Assembly: GCF_900111155.1 (NCBI RefSeq)
Contig: NZ_FOGG01000016.1
Span: 59,389 to 123,388 of the forward strand
Reading direction: 5' to 3'
Length of the DNA stretch: 64,000 bases
From: Pedobacter rhizosphaerae
GTDB lineage: Bacteria > Bacteroidota > Bacteroidia > Sphingobacteriales > Sphingobacteriaceae
In this document: positions 26,222 to 34,892 of the stretch, one piece after another
Layout: each line of letters opens with the position of its first letter
Position numbering within the stretch: the first letter of the stretch is position 1
Program-made: the position numbers and the translations under genes
The notes under the pieces: generated by a model
Told to the model about the DNA's origin: nothing
Database searches by the model: none
The model's input: only the letters and a program-made list of their open reading frames with translations

Positions 26222-26323
26222 GCTGTATATTTTTTAAGTTTTCGGGCTAATATTAATTTAAATTTGAATATTTGTAGGCGCTTAGCCATCTACACAAGAA
26301 TAAGCATAATTAATGAATTTTTA

Positions 26324-27103
26324 ATGGGTATAATTACTTTAACAACAGATTTAGGTTCTAAGGATTTTTATCAGTCTGCCTTAAAAGGTAGCTTGTTAAG
26401 TCTGATGCCAAATGTTAATTTAATCGATATTACCCACGAAGTTCCGGCTTTCAATATCTCCTATGCAGCGTTCGTTTTAAAAAACGCATATCCTTATTTC
26501 CCAAAAAATACGGTTCACTTAATAGGCATTGATTCGGTGTATAGTGAGAACACCAAGTATGTGGCTGTGAAGCATAAAGACCACTATTTTGTTGGTGCAG
26601 ATAATGGCATCTTTTCACTACTGTTTGATGATACACCTGAGGATGTTGTAGAGCTTAATATCATGCAAGACCTTAAGTATCTCCATTTTCCATTGGTGGA
26701 TATTTTCGTAAAAGCGGCTACTCATTTAGCCAGAGGCGGCAAGCTTAAGGATATTGGCTTACCAGTTGCTGAAATTGAACACAAAATGCTCTTACATCCT
26801 GTTATTGAGCGAGATGTAATAAGGGGAAGTGTTATTTACATCGATACCTTTAGCAATGTAATCACAAACATCACCAAAGATTTATTTACCAAAATTCAAA
26901 AGAATAGAGATTTTACGCTCTACTTTAGAAAAAGTGAAACCATTACTCAGTTAAGCTGGCACTATAACGAAGTTCAGGAAGGTGAAAAACTTTGTCTCTT
27001 TGGAATCAGTAACCACCTCGAAATTGCGATCAATAAAGGTAAGGCAAGCGGTCTTTTAGGATTACACCTGGGAGATATCGTTAGAGTTGAATTTCATCCT
27101 TAA
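26324..27103 (+). CDS. SAM hydrolase / DUF62-family protein (adenosine-forming)
   Basis: The 259-residue protein starts M-G-I-I-T-L-T-T-D-L-G-S-K-D-F-Y and contains V-G-A-D-N-G-I-F-S and Y-I-D-T-F-S-N-V-I-T-N motifs of the S-adenosyl-L-methionine hydroxide adenosyltransferase family, which converts SAM and water to adenosine and methionine. The length and the missing insertion argue against the related halogenases. The upstream TTG at 26264 is not used because the conserved domain starts at 26324. It is divergent from phoH. Confidence 0.87.
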   Translation: MGIITLTTDLGSKDFYQSALKGSLLSLMPNVNLIDITHEVPAFNISYAAFVLKNAYPYFPKNTVHLIGIDSVYSENTKYVAVKHKDHYFVGADNGIFSLLFDDTPEDVVELNIMQDLKYLHFPLVDIFVKAATHLARGGKLKDIGLPVAEIEHKMLLHPVIERDVIRGSVIYIDTFSNVITNITKDLFTKIQKNRDFTLYFRKSETITQLSWHYNEVQEGEKLCLFGISNHLEIAINKGKASGLLGLHLGDIVRVEFHP

Positions 27104-27206
27104 GCAAAGGCCAAAATACAAAACCTTAATATTTAAGGCATATTCTTAGAAAGATTCCTTTTTAGCCTGGTTGAAAACAAACGCATCGCATTTTCGTTTA
27201 TATGCC

Positions 27207-27749
27207 ATGAGAAAAATTATTTATCTATTCATTGCGCTCGCAGTATCTCTTCAAACTTTCGCACAACAAGACACATCAGCTTATGCTGCACAACGGGCAA
27301 AGGTAAATGCATTATTAGCAGAAAGAAGCGCCAAATTTGGACAATACGATGAAAGCTTAAACCAAAGAACTGGCATATTTGGTTGGCAAACCAAAAGAGA
27401 CATCAAAAATTCTAATGAAATTCTTCGCCAGGTGGTTATTACCGATAACAACATCTTTAAGGAATTAAAAATCTTAATGGATTATAAAGATCTACAGAAC
27501 CAACAGAAGGTGGCGGTAGCAGATCATTCGCAAGAACGCATGGAACGCTACATGCAAACCATAAAAAAACTTCAGGATCAAAATGAGCAATTAAAAGCAG
27601 CAACAGAAAGCAGAGTGAAGTCTAGAAACATATCTACCTACATAATTGTATTTTTACTGTTGGTAATGGCAGGAGGGTTTTACTTTCTATTCAAGAAAAT
27701 ACAACAATATAAAAAGAATGAAAAAGGCACTGTTCAAAATCTTGGTTAA
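27207..27749 (+). CDS. Exported coiled-coil protein with C-terminal membrane anchor
   Basis: The 180-residue protein has an N-terminal signal peptide (MRKIIYLFIALAV...F-A-Q), a charged helical middle likely to form a coiled coil (about residues 75-140) and one membrane helix near residues 143-163 followed by a lysine-rich tail. This gives a periplasmic domain anchored in the inner membrane. I recognise no family. The start at 27207 is chosen because it begins the signal peptide. Its last 32 bases overlap the start of a 48-codon gene in another frame. Confidence 0.7.
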   Translation: MRKIIYLFIALAVSLQTFAQQDTSAYAAQRAKVNALLAERSAKFGQYDESLNQRTGIFGWQTKRDIKNSNEILRQVVITDNNIFKELKILMDYKDLQNQQKVAVADHSQERMERYMQTIKKLQDQNEQLKAATESRVKSRNISTYIIVFLLLVMAGGFYFLFKKIQQYKKNEKGTVQNLG

Positions 27750-27864
27750 AATTAACAATACTGTTTTGCCAAGTCTTTATAAAAAAGATCCCAATAAGCT
27801 GAGTACTTTTCAGAAGGCAATTTTGGGATATCGGTATTGGGTGTTAACGAAGGCTTTAGATTAA
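27718..27864 (+). CDS. Small basic 48-residue protein of unknown function
   Basis: An ATG at 27718 inside the end of the preceding gene opens a 48-codon frame ending in TAA at 27862-27864. The peptide begins M-K-K-A-L-F-K-I-L-V-K, continues L-P-S-L-Y-K-K-D-P-N-K-L and ends with Y-R-Y-W-V-L-T-K-A-L-D. It is basic, has a hydrophobic N-terminal helix and an aromatic C-terminal helix. From memory, similar short proteins occur in related Bacteroidota (sometimes mislabelled), which argues for a real gene. The function is unknown. A hairpin terminator follows 6 nt after the stop. Confidence 0.65.
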   Translation: MKKALFKILVKINNTVLPSLYKKDPNKLSTFQKAILGYRYWVLTKALD

Positions 27865-27870
27865 CAAATA

Positions 27871-27917
27871 TTATGTTGAGCCTGCCAAATTAAAACTAAT
27901 CGGCAAGCTCAATATAA
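27871..27917. terminator. Hairpin between convergent genes, likely two-way terminator
   Basis: TTATGTTGAGCCTGCC (27871-27886) and GGCAAGCTCAATATAA (27902-27917) pair at 14 of 16 positions (two G-T pairs). It separates the 48-codon gene from serA, which end toward each other. Confidence 0.65.
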
Positions 27918-27925
27918 CTTATTAT

Positions 27926-28876
27926 CTATTTTTTGAAGTGCTCAATTATCAAGGTAGCCAACTCGGTACCAATGCGTTCTTGCGCTTCATTGGTTGAAGC
28001 ACCAATGTGTGGTGTTAAAGAAATCTTTGGATGTGTTAAAATTTCTGCTAATGGTGTAGGTTCATTATCAAATACATCTAAACCAGCAAATGAAACTTTA
28101 CCTGAATCTAAGGCTGCGATTAAAGCAGGCTCATCAATTGTTCCACCACGAGAGCAGTTTACAATCCCCACTCCTTTTTTCATTTTCGCAAACTCTTCTT
28201 CACCTAAAATAGGTTTGTCAGCAAATGGCGTGTGTAAACTGATGAAATCACTTCCGGCAATTACTTCATCCAATGCAACAGTTTTAATTGGAATATTTAT
28301 TGATTTTCCGCCTTGAAATTCTAATGTAATCTCAGTTTCCAAAGGATAAAGATCGTAGGCTAAAACATTCATACCTAAACCTAAGGCAACCTTTGCAGTA
28401 GCGCGACCAATACGGCCAAAACCAATGATACCAATAGTTTTTCCGCTTAATTCAGTCCCCTTAGCATATGCTTTTTTAAGGTTATTGAATTGAGTAGATC
28501 CTTCAACAGGCATTTTACGATTGGCATCCTGTAAAAATCTAATCCCCGTAAATAGGTGAGAAAAAACCAATTCAGCTACAGATAATGAAGAAGCTGCAGG
28601 TGTATTTACCACAGAAATACCTTGGCTGCGTGCATATTCCACATCAATATTATCCATACCTACGCCACCTCTACCAATCAGTTTAATGTTAGGTACGGCA
28701 TCAATTAGCTCTTTTCTAACTTTAGTTGCACTACGAACCGTAATAGCATCATAGTTCTTTAATGCTTCAGCTAACTGATCCTGAGGAACAGTGTCAGTAT
28801 CTACAGTAAAACCTGCTTTTTCTAATAATTCTTTTCCGATTGGATCAATCCCATCGTTTGCTAAAATCTTAATCAT
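27926..28876 (-). CDS. serA: D-3-phosphoglycerate dehydrogenase (D-2-hydroxyacid dehydrogenase), short form
   Basis: The 316-residue protein has an NAD-binding G-F-G-R-I-G-R motif, and the catalytic Arg (N-C-S-R-G-G-T-I-D-E), Glu (F-D-N-E-P-T-P) and His (T-P-H-I-G-A-S-T). It lacks the C-terminal ACT regulatory domain found in E. coli SerA, so serine feedback at that site is not expected. Its position directly downstream of serC supports the phosphoglycerate dehydrogenase assignment over other 2-hydroxyacid dehydrogenases. Confidence 0.88.
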   Translation of the reverse strand: MIKILANDGIDPIGKELLEKAGFTVDTDTVPQDQLAEALKNYDAITVRSATKVRKELIDAVPNIKLIGRGGVGMDNIDVEYARSQGISVVNTPAASSLSVAELVFSHLFTGIRFLQDANRKMPVEGSTQFNNLKKAYAKGTELSGKTIGIIGFGRIGRATAKVALGLGMNVLAYDLYPLETEITLEFQGGKSINIPIKTVALDEVIAGSDFISLHTPFADKPILGEEEFAKMKKGVGIVNCSRGGTIDEPALIAALDSGKVSFAGLDVFDNEPTPLAEILTHPKISLTPHIGASTNEAQERIGTELATLIIEHFKK

Positions 28877-28920
28877 GGTTATATTTTAAATGTACCAGCT
28901 ATAATTTTGAATGAGTGAAT

Positions 28921-28971
28921 TATTGAATGAGACAAGGAATAAGTATTGAACCGTATATCGCTCATTCAATA
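28921..28971. repeat. Inverted repeat between serC and serA
   Basis: TATTGAATGAG (28921-28931) and CTCATTCAATA (28961-28971) are exact 11-bp arms. Extra copies of GAATGA-like words lie just to the left. It belongs to the low-complexity palindromes seen in several gaps of this window. Confidence 0.6.
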
Positions 28972-29012
28972 TTCAAAAATCAAGCTTTTTTTAACCGGCA
29001 ATGGCATTTATA

Positions 29013-30086
29013 TTAGTTTGCTTTTGCTTGTTTTTCTTCAAATAATTGCATAGCCTCTACCAGTGCGTGAACACTTGTAATTGGTAATGCATTGTAAAGA
29101 GATGCTCTGAAACCACCAACACTTCTGTGTCCTTTAATTCCAACAATTCCATTCTCTTCTGCATATTTTAAGAAAGGTTTTTCTAATTCAGGATTCTCCA
29201 TCACAAAACAAACGTTCATTCTTGAACGATCTTCTACTTTACAAGTTCCCTTGAATAATGGATTTCTGTCGATCTCTCTATATAGAGCTTCTGCTTTAGC
29301 TTTGTTTTCTGCTTCGATTTGAGCCACACCGCCCTTAGATTTCAACCAACGTAAATTTAATAACGCTACATAGATAGAGAAAACTGGTGGCGTATTATAC
29401 ATTGAACCATTATCTATATGAGATTGGTAGTTAAGCATTGAAGGAACCTTACGGTCTATTTTACCTAACACTTCGTTTTTAACGATAGCAATAGTTAAAC
29501 CAGCAGGACCAACATTTTTCTGAGCACCAGCATAAATTAAATCGAATTTAGAAACATCAATTACACGGCTCATAATATCAGAAGACATATCACATACTAC
29601 TGGAACTGAGGTTGCAGGAACATCAAATAATTCAGTACCGTAAATGGTATTGTTTGAGGTATAGTGAAAATAAGCGCTATCAGCAGGAATTTCGAAATCT
29701 TTAGGGATATAAGTATAGTTAGCCTCTTTAGATGAAGCCACAACATTAACGTTACCTACAAACTTCGCTTCTTTAAGTGCTTTTGTTGCCCATACACCTG
29801 AATCTAAATAACTTGCAGTTTGTCCATCACCTAAAAGGTTCATTGGCACCATTGCAAACTGTAAACTTGCACCACCTTGTAAGAATAAAACGGAATAACC
29901 CGATGGCACGTTCAATAATTCCTTCACCAATTTTTCAGCTTCAGCTACAACCGCTTCGAATTCGGATGTTCTGTGTGAAATTTCTAGAATTGATAATCCA
30001 TCGTTAAAATCTAAAACAGCCTGTGCGGCTTGTTTGAACACTTCTTGAGGTAAAATACATGGGCCTGCGCCGAAATTATGCTTCAT
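29013..30086 (-). CDS. serC: Phosphoserine aminotransferase
   Basis: The 357-residue class V aminotransferase starts [13 protein letters not shown] and has the PLP lysine in [12 protein letters not shown]. Other family features are S-H-R-T-S-E-F and the C-terminal [15 protein letters not shown]. It converts 3-phosphohydroxypyruvate to phosphoserine, the step after serA. The genes are on one strand with a 136-bp gap holding an inverted repeat, so they may be partly uncoupled. Confidence 0.95.
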   Translation of the reverse strand: MKHNFGAGPCILPQEVFKQAAQAVLDFNDGLSILEISHRTSEFEAVVAEAEKLVKELLNVPSGYSVLFLQGGASLQFAMVPMNLLGDGQTASYLDSGVWATKALKEAKFVGNVNVVASSKEANYTYIPKDFEIPADSAYFHYTSNNTIYGTELFDVPATSVPVVCDMSSDIMSRVIDVSKFDLIYAGAQKNVGPAGLTIAIVKNEVLGKIDRKVPSMLNYQSHIDNGSMYNTPPVFSIYVALLNLRWLKSKGGVAQIEAENKAKAEALYREIDRNPLFKGTCKVEDRSRMNVCFVMENPELEKPFLKYAEENGIVGIKGHRSVGGFRASLYNALPITSVHALVEAMQLFEEKQAKAN

Positions 30087-30353
30087 GTTATTATATAATG
30101 TTTTATGGCCGTAAATGTAAAATTTTTAAAGCAGTTATGCCTATAAAATCGTATCATAAAAAATTAAATTTTGTTAAAAAATCAATGAAAATCGTCAAAT
30201 TCGTTGCAGTTTTTGCAATCATTTCAAGATAGTGCAGCGAAACTTATATTATCCGTTTTTTGGAAGCTAAAAAAGAAGCCAAAATGACTACTAATCAAAT
30301 GGGAGTTATTCGCCCAATCGCCCATAATTCTTTCTTAATCGCAAGGAATTATC

Positions 30354-32780
30354 CTATTTACCGTTTTTGAATTTCACAATTAATTTTAAATTAAATTGCC
30401 TGCCGGTTAGGTAATTTGGAATGGCATACTGTACATTATTAACGTCTTTTAACCATAAATAAGAAACAGTGTTGTCAACATTTAATAGATTGAAAATTTC
30501 AAAAAACAGTATAACAGAACTGAAATTTTTATCCAGAAATTGTGGCTTATGCAAAGCGCTGTCATCTAAAAAGTCTTTAGAAAAACCAATATCAACACGC
30601 TTGTAGGAAGGGATATAGAATTTATCGGCATAGCGTGGCGTTTGAGAAGGCCCGATAGGTAACCTTGATCCATAAAGTGCATTTAAATGCACTTTATAGG
30701 TTGGACTGTTTAATAGTTTATCCTGAAAAAAAATCGAGAAATTCAGCCTTTGATCTGTAGGACGTTTGATGTAGCCCGGATAAATTGCTTGTCCATTCTG
30801 GATATAACTATCGTTAATAATATCCTCATTGGCATGCATTACCGACATTCTAAAATACGAAACCAGGTCTTTAACAAACTCCCCTCCTATGCTGAAATCA
30901 GCTCCGTAAGCGTAGCCTTTAGATACCTCGTTGGCCAGGTATTTTATCCTTAAATTATCAATTTTATAGGGTATTAGCCGATCTGAATATTTAAAATAAG
31001 CTTCCGAGGTAAACTTTAGCCTCGTTCCGAAACCATCAAACGCATAATCATAACCTAGTGAAGCATTGTAAGATCTTTGTGCCTTTTGTTTAATATTTAA
31101 TACCCCTGAAAAATCCCTGATAGTCCTGTATGATGGTGGTTGCTTGTAAACACCTGCCGTAAATCTTAATATTTTATTATTAGAATTTGGACGATAGGCA
31201 ATTAACAAACGGGGGCTAATTAACAGCTGTTTACTTAAGGAACTATAAGTAGACCTTGCACCCAACTGTAATTCCACATCACTGGAAAGGGAATAACTAT
31301 CTTGAATATAAGCACTATAATTTTTAATATCGATGTAATTCTCTGTGTTAATAACATTCTGAAGAACAATATCTTTGCCATTATTAGGAAGAATATAGCC
31401 AGCAGAATCAGTGTAATTATATTCATTCAGCCGATCATCATATTTAGCCTGATTGTACTTCAATCCCCAGGAAAAAACATGATTATCGTAGTTTTGATCA
31501 ACTTTGATTTCCGAGCTGAAAATTTGGGTATTCAAACTATTTCTACCATAGTTGTAATAACTTCCTATGCCTTTGTTTTTATTAACCAAACCAAAATCTT
31601 CGGGAGAGAGACTATTATCCACTTCCTGAAAGATATAACTTCCCTCAATATCAAATCGCTCTCTTTCTGTAGTATTGAAATAGCTGTTAATGAATTTGAT
31701 GTTTAAATTGGGTTTGGGTATAAAGGTTGCCGTCAGCGCAGAGCCAACCGTCTGGTAATCATCTATTTCCTGACCAGCATAATCCACATCTAGTCGTAAG
31801 GTAGTATTGAGCGTTCCAAACTTAGTTTCCCTATTTGTGGGCACCAATTTGAACCGCCCGATATTGAAGTTCCCTAAGAAACTGATGTTGAATTTGGTAG
31901 AAAAATCATATTGATATAAGACTTGCGCATCGGCAAAATTCGGGCTGTAACTGCCCTTTTCATCTTGTTTGATGAGTACGCTTGAATTATTTTTATACCG
32001 TACACCAGCTAGTAAAAACCCCTTTTTGAATAACCTTTTAGTAGATAAAGAAGTATTGAGCAAACTGGTGCTAAATATCGTCTGATTACTATCTGGCTTA
32101 TCGTACTTAATATCTAAAATGGAAGATAACTTATCGCCATACCTGGCTTCAAAACCACCGGCAGAAAATTTAGCCTTGCTAATTAAATCAGCATTTATAG
32201 AGCTCAAGCCCTCTTGTTGCCCGTTTCGAATGAGCACAGGGCGATTAATTTCCACATCATTGATATAAATTAGATTTTCATCGAAGTTCCCTCCCCTAAC
32301 GCTGTACTGAGCACTTAATTCATTATTAGTGGATACACCAGGCAGTGTTTTTAGCATGGTTTCGAAATTTCCTGATACCAGCGGAATAGCAGCAATATCG
32401 GCAATATTGATCGTAGTCGTATTACTTAACTGATTCTGTTTATTGGTTATATTAACCTGATCCAATTCATTAATATTGGCTACTAAACTCACCATTTGAG
32501 TAATTCTTGCCCCAGATCGCTCACTAAATTTTAAAGTTCGGGGTTGATAACCTAAAAGTGAATATTTAATACTGAAACTCCTGGACTTAGCATAGATAGT
32601 ATAGACTCCAAATTCATCAGTAGAGGTAGACTGTGCTTGTCCCAATACAATTATCGTAACATTTGATAAGGGTAATTTTTCTTCATTATAAACTATTCCT
32701 GAAATCCTTACTACAGGTTGAGCATGGGCTATACCCCATCCTGCAATCAATAGAAAGAAAAATAGCCTAAGTTTAAGCAT
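30354..32780 (-). CDS. TonB-dependent outer-membrane receptor
   Basis: The 808-residue protein has a signal peptide (cleavage near A-H-A-Q, ~residue 21), a carboxypeptidase-like regulatory domain (about 23-105), a plug domain (with L-P-G-V-S-T-N-N-E and Y-S-V-R-G-G-N-F-D-E-N-L-I-Y-I-N-D-V) and a 22-strand-type barrel with A-R-Y-G-D-K-L-S-S near its start. No SusD partner is next to it, so a polysaccharide role is not indicated; the substrate is unknown. It starts 7 nt after rpe stops, so it is probably cotranscribed with it. Confidence 0.88.
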   Translation of the reverse strand: MLKLRLFFFLLIAGWGIAHAQPVVRISGIVYNEEKLPLSNVTIIVLGQAQSTSTDEFGVYTIYAKSRSFSIKYSLLGYQPRTLKFSERSGARITQMVSLVANINELDQVNITNKQNQLSNTTTINIADIAAIPLVSGNFETMLKTLPGVSTNNELSAQYSVRGGNFDENLIYINDVEINRPVLIRNGQQEGLSSINADLISKAKFSAGGFEARYGDKLSSILDIKYDKPDSNQTIFSTSLLNTSLSTKRLFKKGFLLAGVRYKNNSSVLIKQDEKGSYSPNFADAQVLYQYDFSTKFNISFLGNFNIGRFKLVPTNRETKFGTLNTTLRLDVDYAGQEIDDYQTVGSALTATFIPKPNLNIKFINSYFNTTERERFDIEGSYIFQEVDNSLSPEDFGLVNKNKGIGSYYNYGRNSLNTQIFSSEIKVDQNYDNHVFSWGLKYNQAKYDDRLNEYNYTDSAGYILPNNGKDIVLQNVINTENYIDIKNYSAYIQDSYSLSSDVELQLGARSTYSSLSKQLLISPRLLIAYRPNSNNKILRFTAGVYKQPPSYRTIRDFSGVLNIKQKAQRSYNASLGYDYAFDGFGTRLKFTSEAYFKYSDRLIPYKIDNLRIKYLANEVSKGYAYGADFSIGGEFVKDLVSYFRMSVMHANEDIINDSYIQNGQAIYPGYIKRPTDQRLNFSIFFQDKLLNSPTYKVHLNALYGSRLPIGPSQTPRYADKFYIPSYKRVDIGFSKDFLDDSALHKPQFLDKNFSSVILFFEIFNLLNVDNTVSYLWLKDVNNVQYAIPNYLTGRQFNLKLIVKFKNGK

Positions 32781-32787
32781 GAGCGAA

Positions 32788-33459
32788 CTAAATCTGTATA
32801 GCGCTGGTAGTTATGCTTTTCATTTTAGAAATCATGTCTGTTGGATTTTCTGCAGCAAATATGGCATTTCCTGCAACGAAAGCATTGGCTCCGGCTGACA
32901 CTAATGTAGCAATATTTTGCAAACCAACACCTCCATCTACTTCTATAGCCAAATCTTCATTTCTACCTTGTATCATAGCTTTGAGATCACGAATCTTTTT
33001 ATAGGTATTGTGAATAAACTGCTGACCGCCAAAGCCCGGGTTTACCGACATAATTAGCACCAGGTCTAAGTCCTCAATAACATCTTGTAAAAGTGTAACA
33101 GGCGTATGAGGATTGAGGGCTACACCCGCTTTACAACCGTTAGCTTTTATATTCTCTATAGTCCTATGTAAGTGAGTACAAGCCTCATAATGAACAGTGA
33201 TACGGTCTGCCCCTGCCTTAGCAAAGGCTTCAATGTATTTATCTGGCTCCACAATCATCAAATGAACATCAAGTGTTTTCTTTGCGTGCTTTTTTACTGC
33301 AGCCATAATGGGGAAACCAAAAGAAATATTGGGAACAAAAACACCATCCATTACATCAACATGAAACCAATCGGCCTCACTTTGATTAATCATTTCTATA
33401 TCACGTTGTAAATTACCGAAGTCGGCTGATAAAATGGAAGGTGCTATTATGTAGTTCAT
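32788..33459 (-). CDS. rpe: Ribulose-phosphate 3-epimerase
   Basis: The 223-residue TIM-barrel protein has I-A-P-S-I-L-S-A-D-F, H-V-D-V-M-D-G-V-F-V-P-N and V-N-P-G-F-G-G-Q motifs with the metal-binding His and Asp residues. It interconverts ribulose 5-phosphate and xylulose 5-phosphate. The frame is open for 55 more codons upstream, but those run through a dispersed repeat (33478-33540); the ATG at 33459 is the family start. Confidence 0.95.
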   Translation of the reverse strand: MNYIIAPSILSADFGNLQRDIEMINQSEADWFHVDVMDGVFVPNISFGFPIMAAVKKHAKKTLDVHLMIVEPDKYIEAFAKAGADRITVHYEACTHLHRTIENIKANGCKAGVALNPHTPVTLLQDVIEDLDLVLIMSVNPGFGGQQFIHNTYKKIRDLKAMIQGRNEDLAIEVDGGVGLQNIATLVSAGANAFVAGNAIFAAENPTDMISKMKSITTSAIQI

Positions 33460-33477
33460 TTCTATTATATTTCTGTG

Positions 33478-33540
33478 ATTGCGAGGTACAAAGCTATCCT
33501 TTAAACTGATCTGCCTGAAGATTGCTTCGTACCTCGCAAT
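33478..33540. repeat. REP-like palindromic dispersed element
   Basis: The left arm ATTGCGAGGTACAAAGCTATC (33478-33498) and the right arm (33520-33540), whose reverse complement is ATTGCGAGGTACGAAGCAATC, match at 19 of 21 positions. They are separated by 21 nt. Elements with these GCGAGGTACGAAGCAAT arms are familiar between genes in Pedobacter-like genomes. It lies immediately upstream of rpe. Confidence 0.75.
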
Positions 33541-33659
33541 AACAACTTCTTTATAAGATTTACTAAAAATGCAAGTTACAAAAGAACTGCGAAAGTTTTT
33601 CATTACAATACTGAAGTTAACCATTTGAAAAAGTAAAGCTTTCGCTTCTAAAGTTCAAA

Positions 33660-34724
33660 TCACCTGCCTTCAATATCCTCTTCGTGTTTTTTTATTGTAC
33701 TCAAATAGTTAAGAATTAATTTTCTTTTTCGTTTATCTCTCATCGAACGCTTTAAAAGGTCGTAATAAACATTTATAAATAACAGTTCATTATCCTGAAC
33801 ATAATAAGTATAGAGCTGAGGTTTTGTAATCTTGGACTTTTCGTAAGCGCCTTTCAATGTTTTACTCTTCTCATCCCAAGCATATTCAACAATGGTAGAA
33901 TCTTTTAACAAGTAATTTAAATTTGGGTTATCATTCATCCATTCATTAAAACCGTTATAATAAATCATTTTTAAAACCAATGGATTTGTTTTCATTTTGA
34001 TTGACTCCAACCATTTTACACGTACTCCCCAAATGTCGTTTTGAACGTTACCATTTGATAATTCATTTAATATCGGGATTAAACGATTATTATAGTATTT
34101 ATAGAAGTATAAATTGCTCCACCAAATTCCCGTACCGGTAATATAATCTTCTTTGTAATAAATTATTATTTTACCATCCGCGTCTTTGTAATGATTAACG
34201 GTGAGTCCGTAATGATTATATACCGCTTTCTTTGCTAATAGAGAATCAGAATTAAAGAAGTAAAGATTACTCCTACCGTGTGCATTTTCCTTATTAAACG
34301 AGATGGCAAATTCCTTATCATATTTATTCCCCTTATCAAAAGCATAAAATTTAACTGGAAGAAGCCTCTTACCCAAATAACAACTATCCAAATCGATCTT
34401 ACCAAATATCTCCTCAGCTTGATTGATGGTTATTGATTTTTGGCTTATAGCAGTTTCTAAAATCCTAAAATCGGTTTTGGTTAGTTTACGGTTAATTTCT
34501 TCGATATCTGAAAATACAGAATCGGCATAAAAAGAAGCCTTTTTCACTAATGAATCTCTTGAAAGACCTCTTACACTATCCATGAATGTAATCAACCTAT
34601 TTTCACTAGAATTGACCTGCTCTCGTTCAATGATTTTAGAAATATGTTTTTTACTTCTAGTGTTTTGCTGATTGCATGCCATAATTAAAACTGCAGACAA
34701 CAGTAGAAGAATATTTTTTTTCAT
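33660..34724 (-). CDS. Lipoprotein of unknown function
   Basis: The 354-residue protein starts MKKNILLLLSAVLIMAC with a lipobox I-M-A-C (Cys17), so it is a lipoprotein. The mature part is charged and helical near the N-terminus and then mixed, ending with a lysine/arginine-rich tail. No family or catalytic motif is recognised. The ATG at 34724 is chosen because longer starts would place the signal peptide internally and cross the pnp terminator. It is downstream of pnp but separated from it by that terminator. Confidence 0.65.
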   Translation of the reverse strand: MKKNILLLLSAVLIMACNQQNTRSKKHISKIIEREQVNSSENRLITFMDSVRGLSRDSLVKKASFYADSVFSDIEEINRKLTKTDFRILETAISQKSITINQAEEIFGKIDLDSCYLGKRLLPVKFYAFDKGNKYDKEFAISFNKENAHGRSNLYFFNSDSLLAKKAVYNHYGLTVNHYKDADGKIIIYYKEDYITGTGIWWSNLYFYKYYNNRLIPILNELSNGNVQNDIWGVRVKWLESIKMKTNPLVLKMIYYNGFNEWMNDNPNLNYLLKDSTIVEYAWDEKSKTLKGAYEKSKITKPQLYTYYVQDNELLFINVYYDLLKRSMRDKRKRKLILNYLSTIKKHEEDIEGR

Positions 34725-34783
34725 ATCTGAGAAGCGATTAAGAACTTTAATAAAGCTATGAAAAACGTTTTTAATTAAAAAAC

Positions 34784-34817
34784 AAAAACCCCTCCAGTAA
34801 ACTGGAAGGGGTTTTAT
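34784..34817 (-). terminator. Intrinsic terminator of pnp
   Basis: AAAACCCCTCCAGT and ACTGGAAGGGGTTTT form a strong stem with one bulged A and a short loop. The minus-strand reading ends in a T-rich tail. It also has T residues on the plus strand and could work both ways. Confidence 0.85.
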
Positions 34818-34823
34818 TTTATA

Positions 34824-34883
34824 CGTCACTCTGAATTTATTTCAGAGTCTACTAAACAGATGCTAAATCAGGTCAGCATGACT
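34824..34883. repeat. Dispersed REP-like element downstream of pnp
   Basis: The segment begins CGTCACTCTGAATTTATTTC and ends in CAGCATGACT. ACTCTGAA (34828-34835) and TTCAGAGT (34841-34848) form an inner hairpin, and GTCA/TGAC mark the outer ends. A related CGTCACCCTGAATTTATT word occurs at 47634-47651. Confidence 0.6.
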
Positions 34884-34892
34884 GATTGATAA

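Noticed and set aside
26264..27103. Fluorinase/chlorinase rather than a SAM hydrolase
   Set aside because: The length fits the hydrolase branch, and no insertion typical of halogenases is evident.
33460..33624. N-terminal extension of rpe by 55 codons
   Set aside because: The extension is translated from a dispersed palindromic repeat, and the enzyme family begins at 33459.
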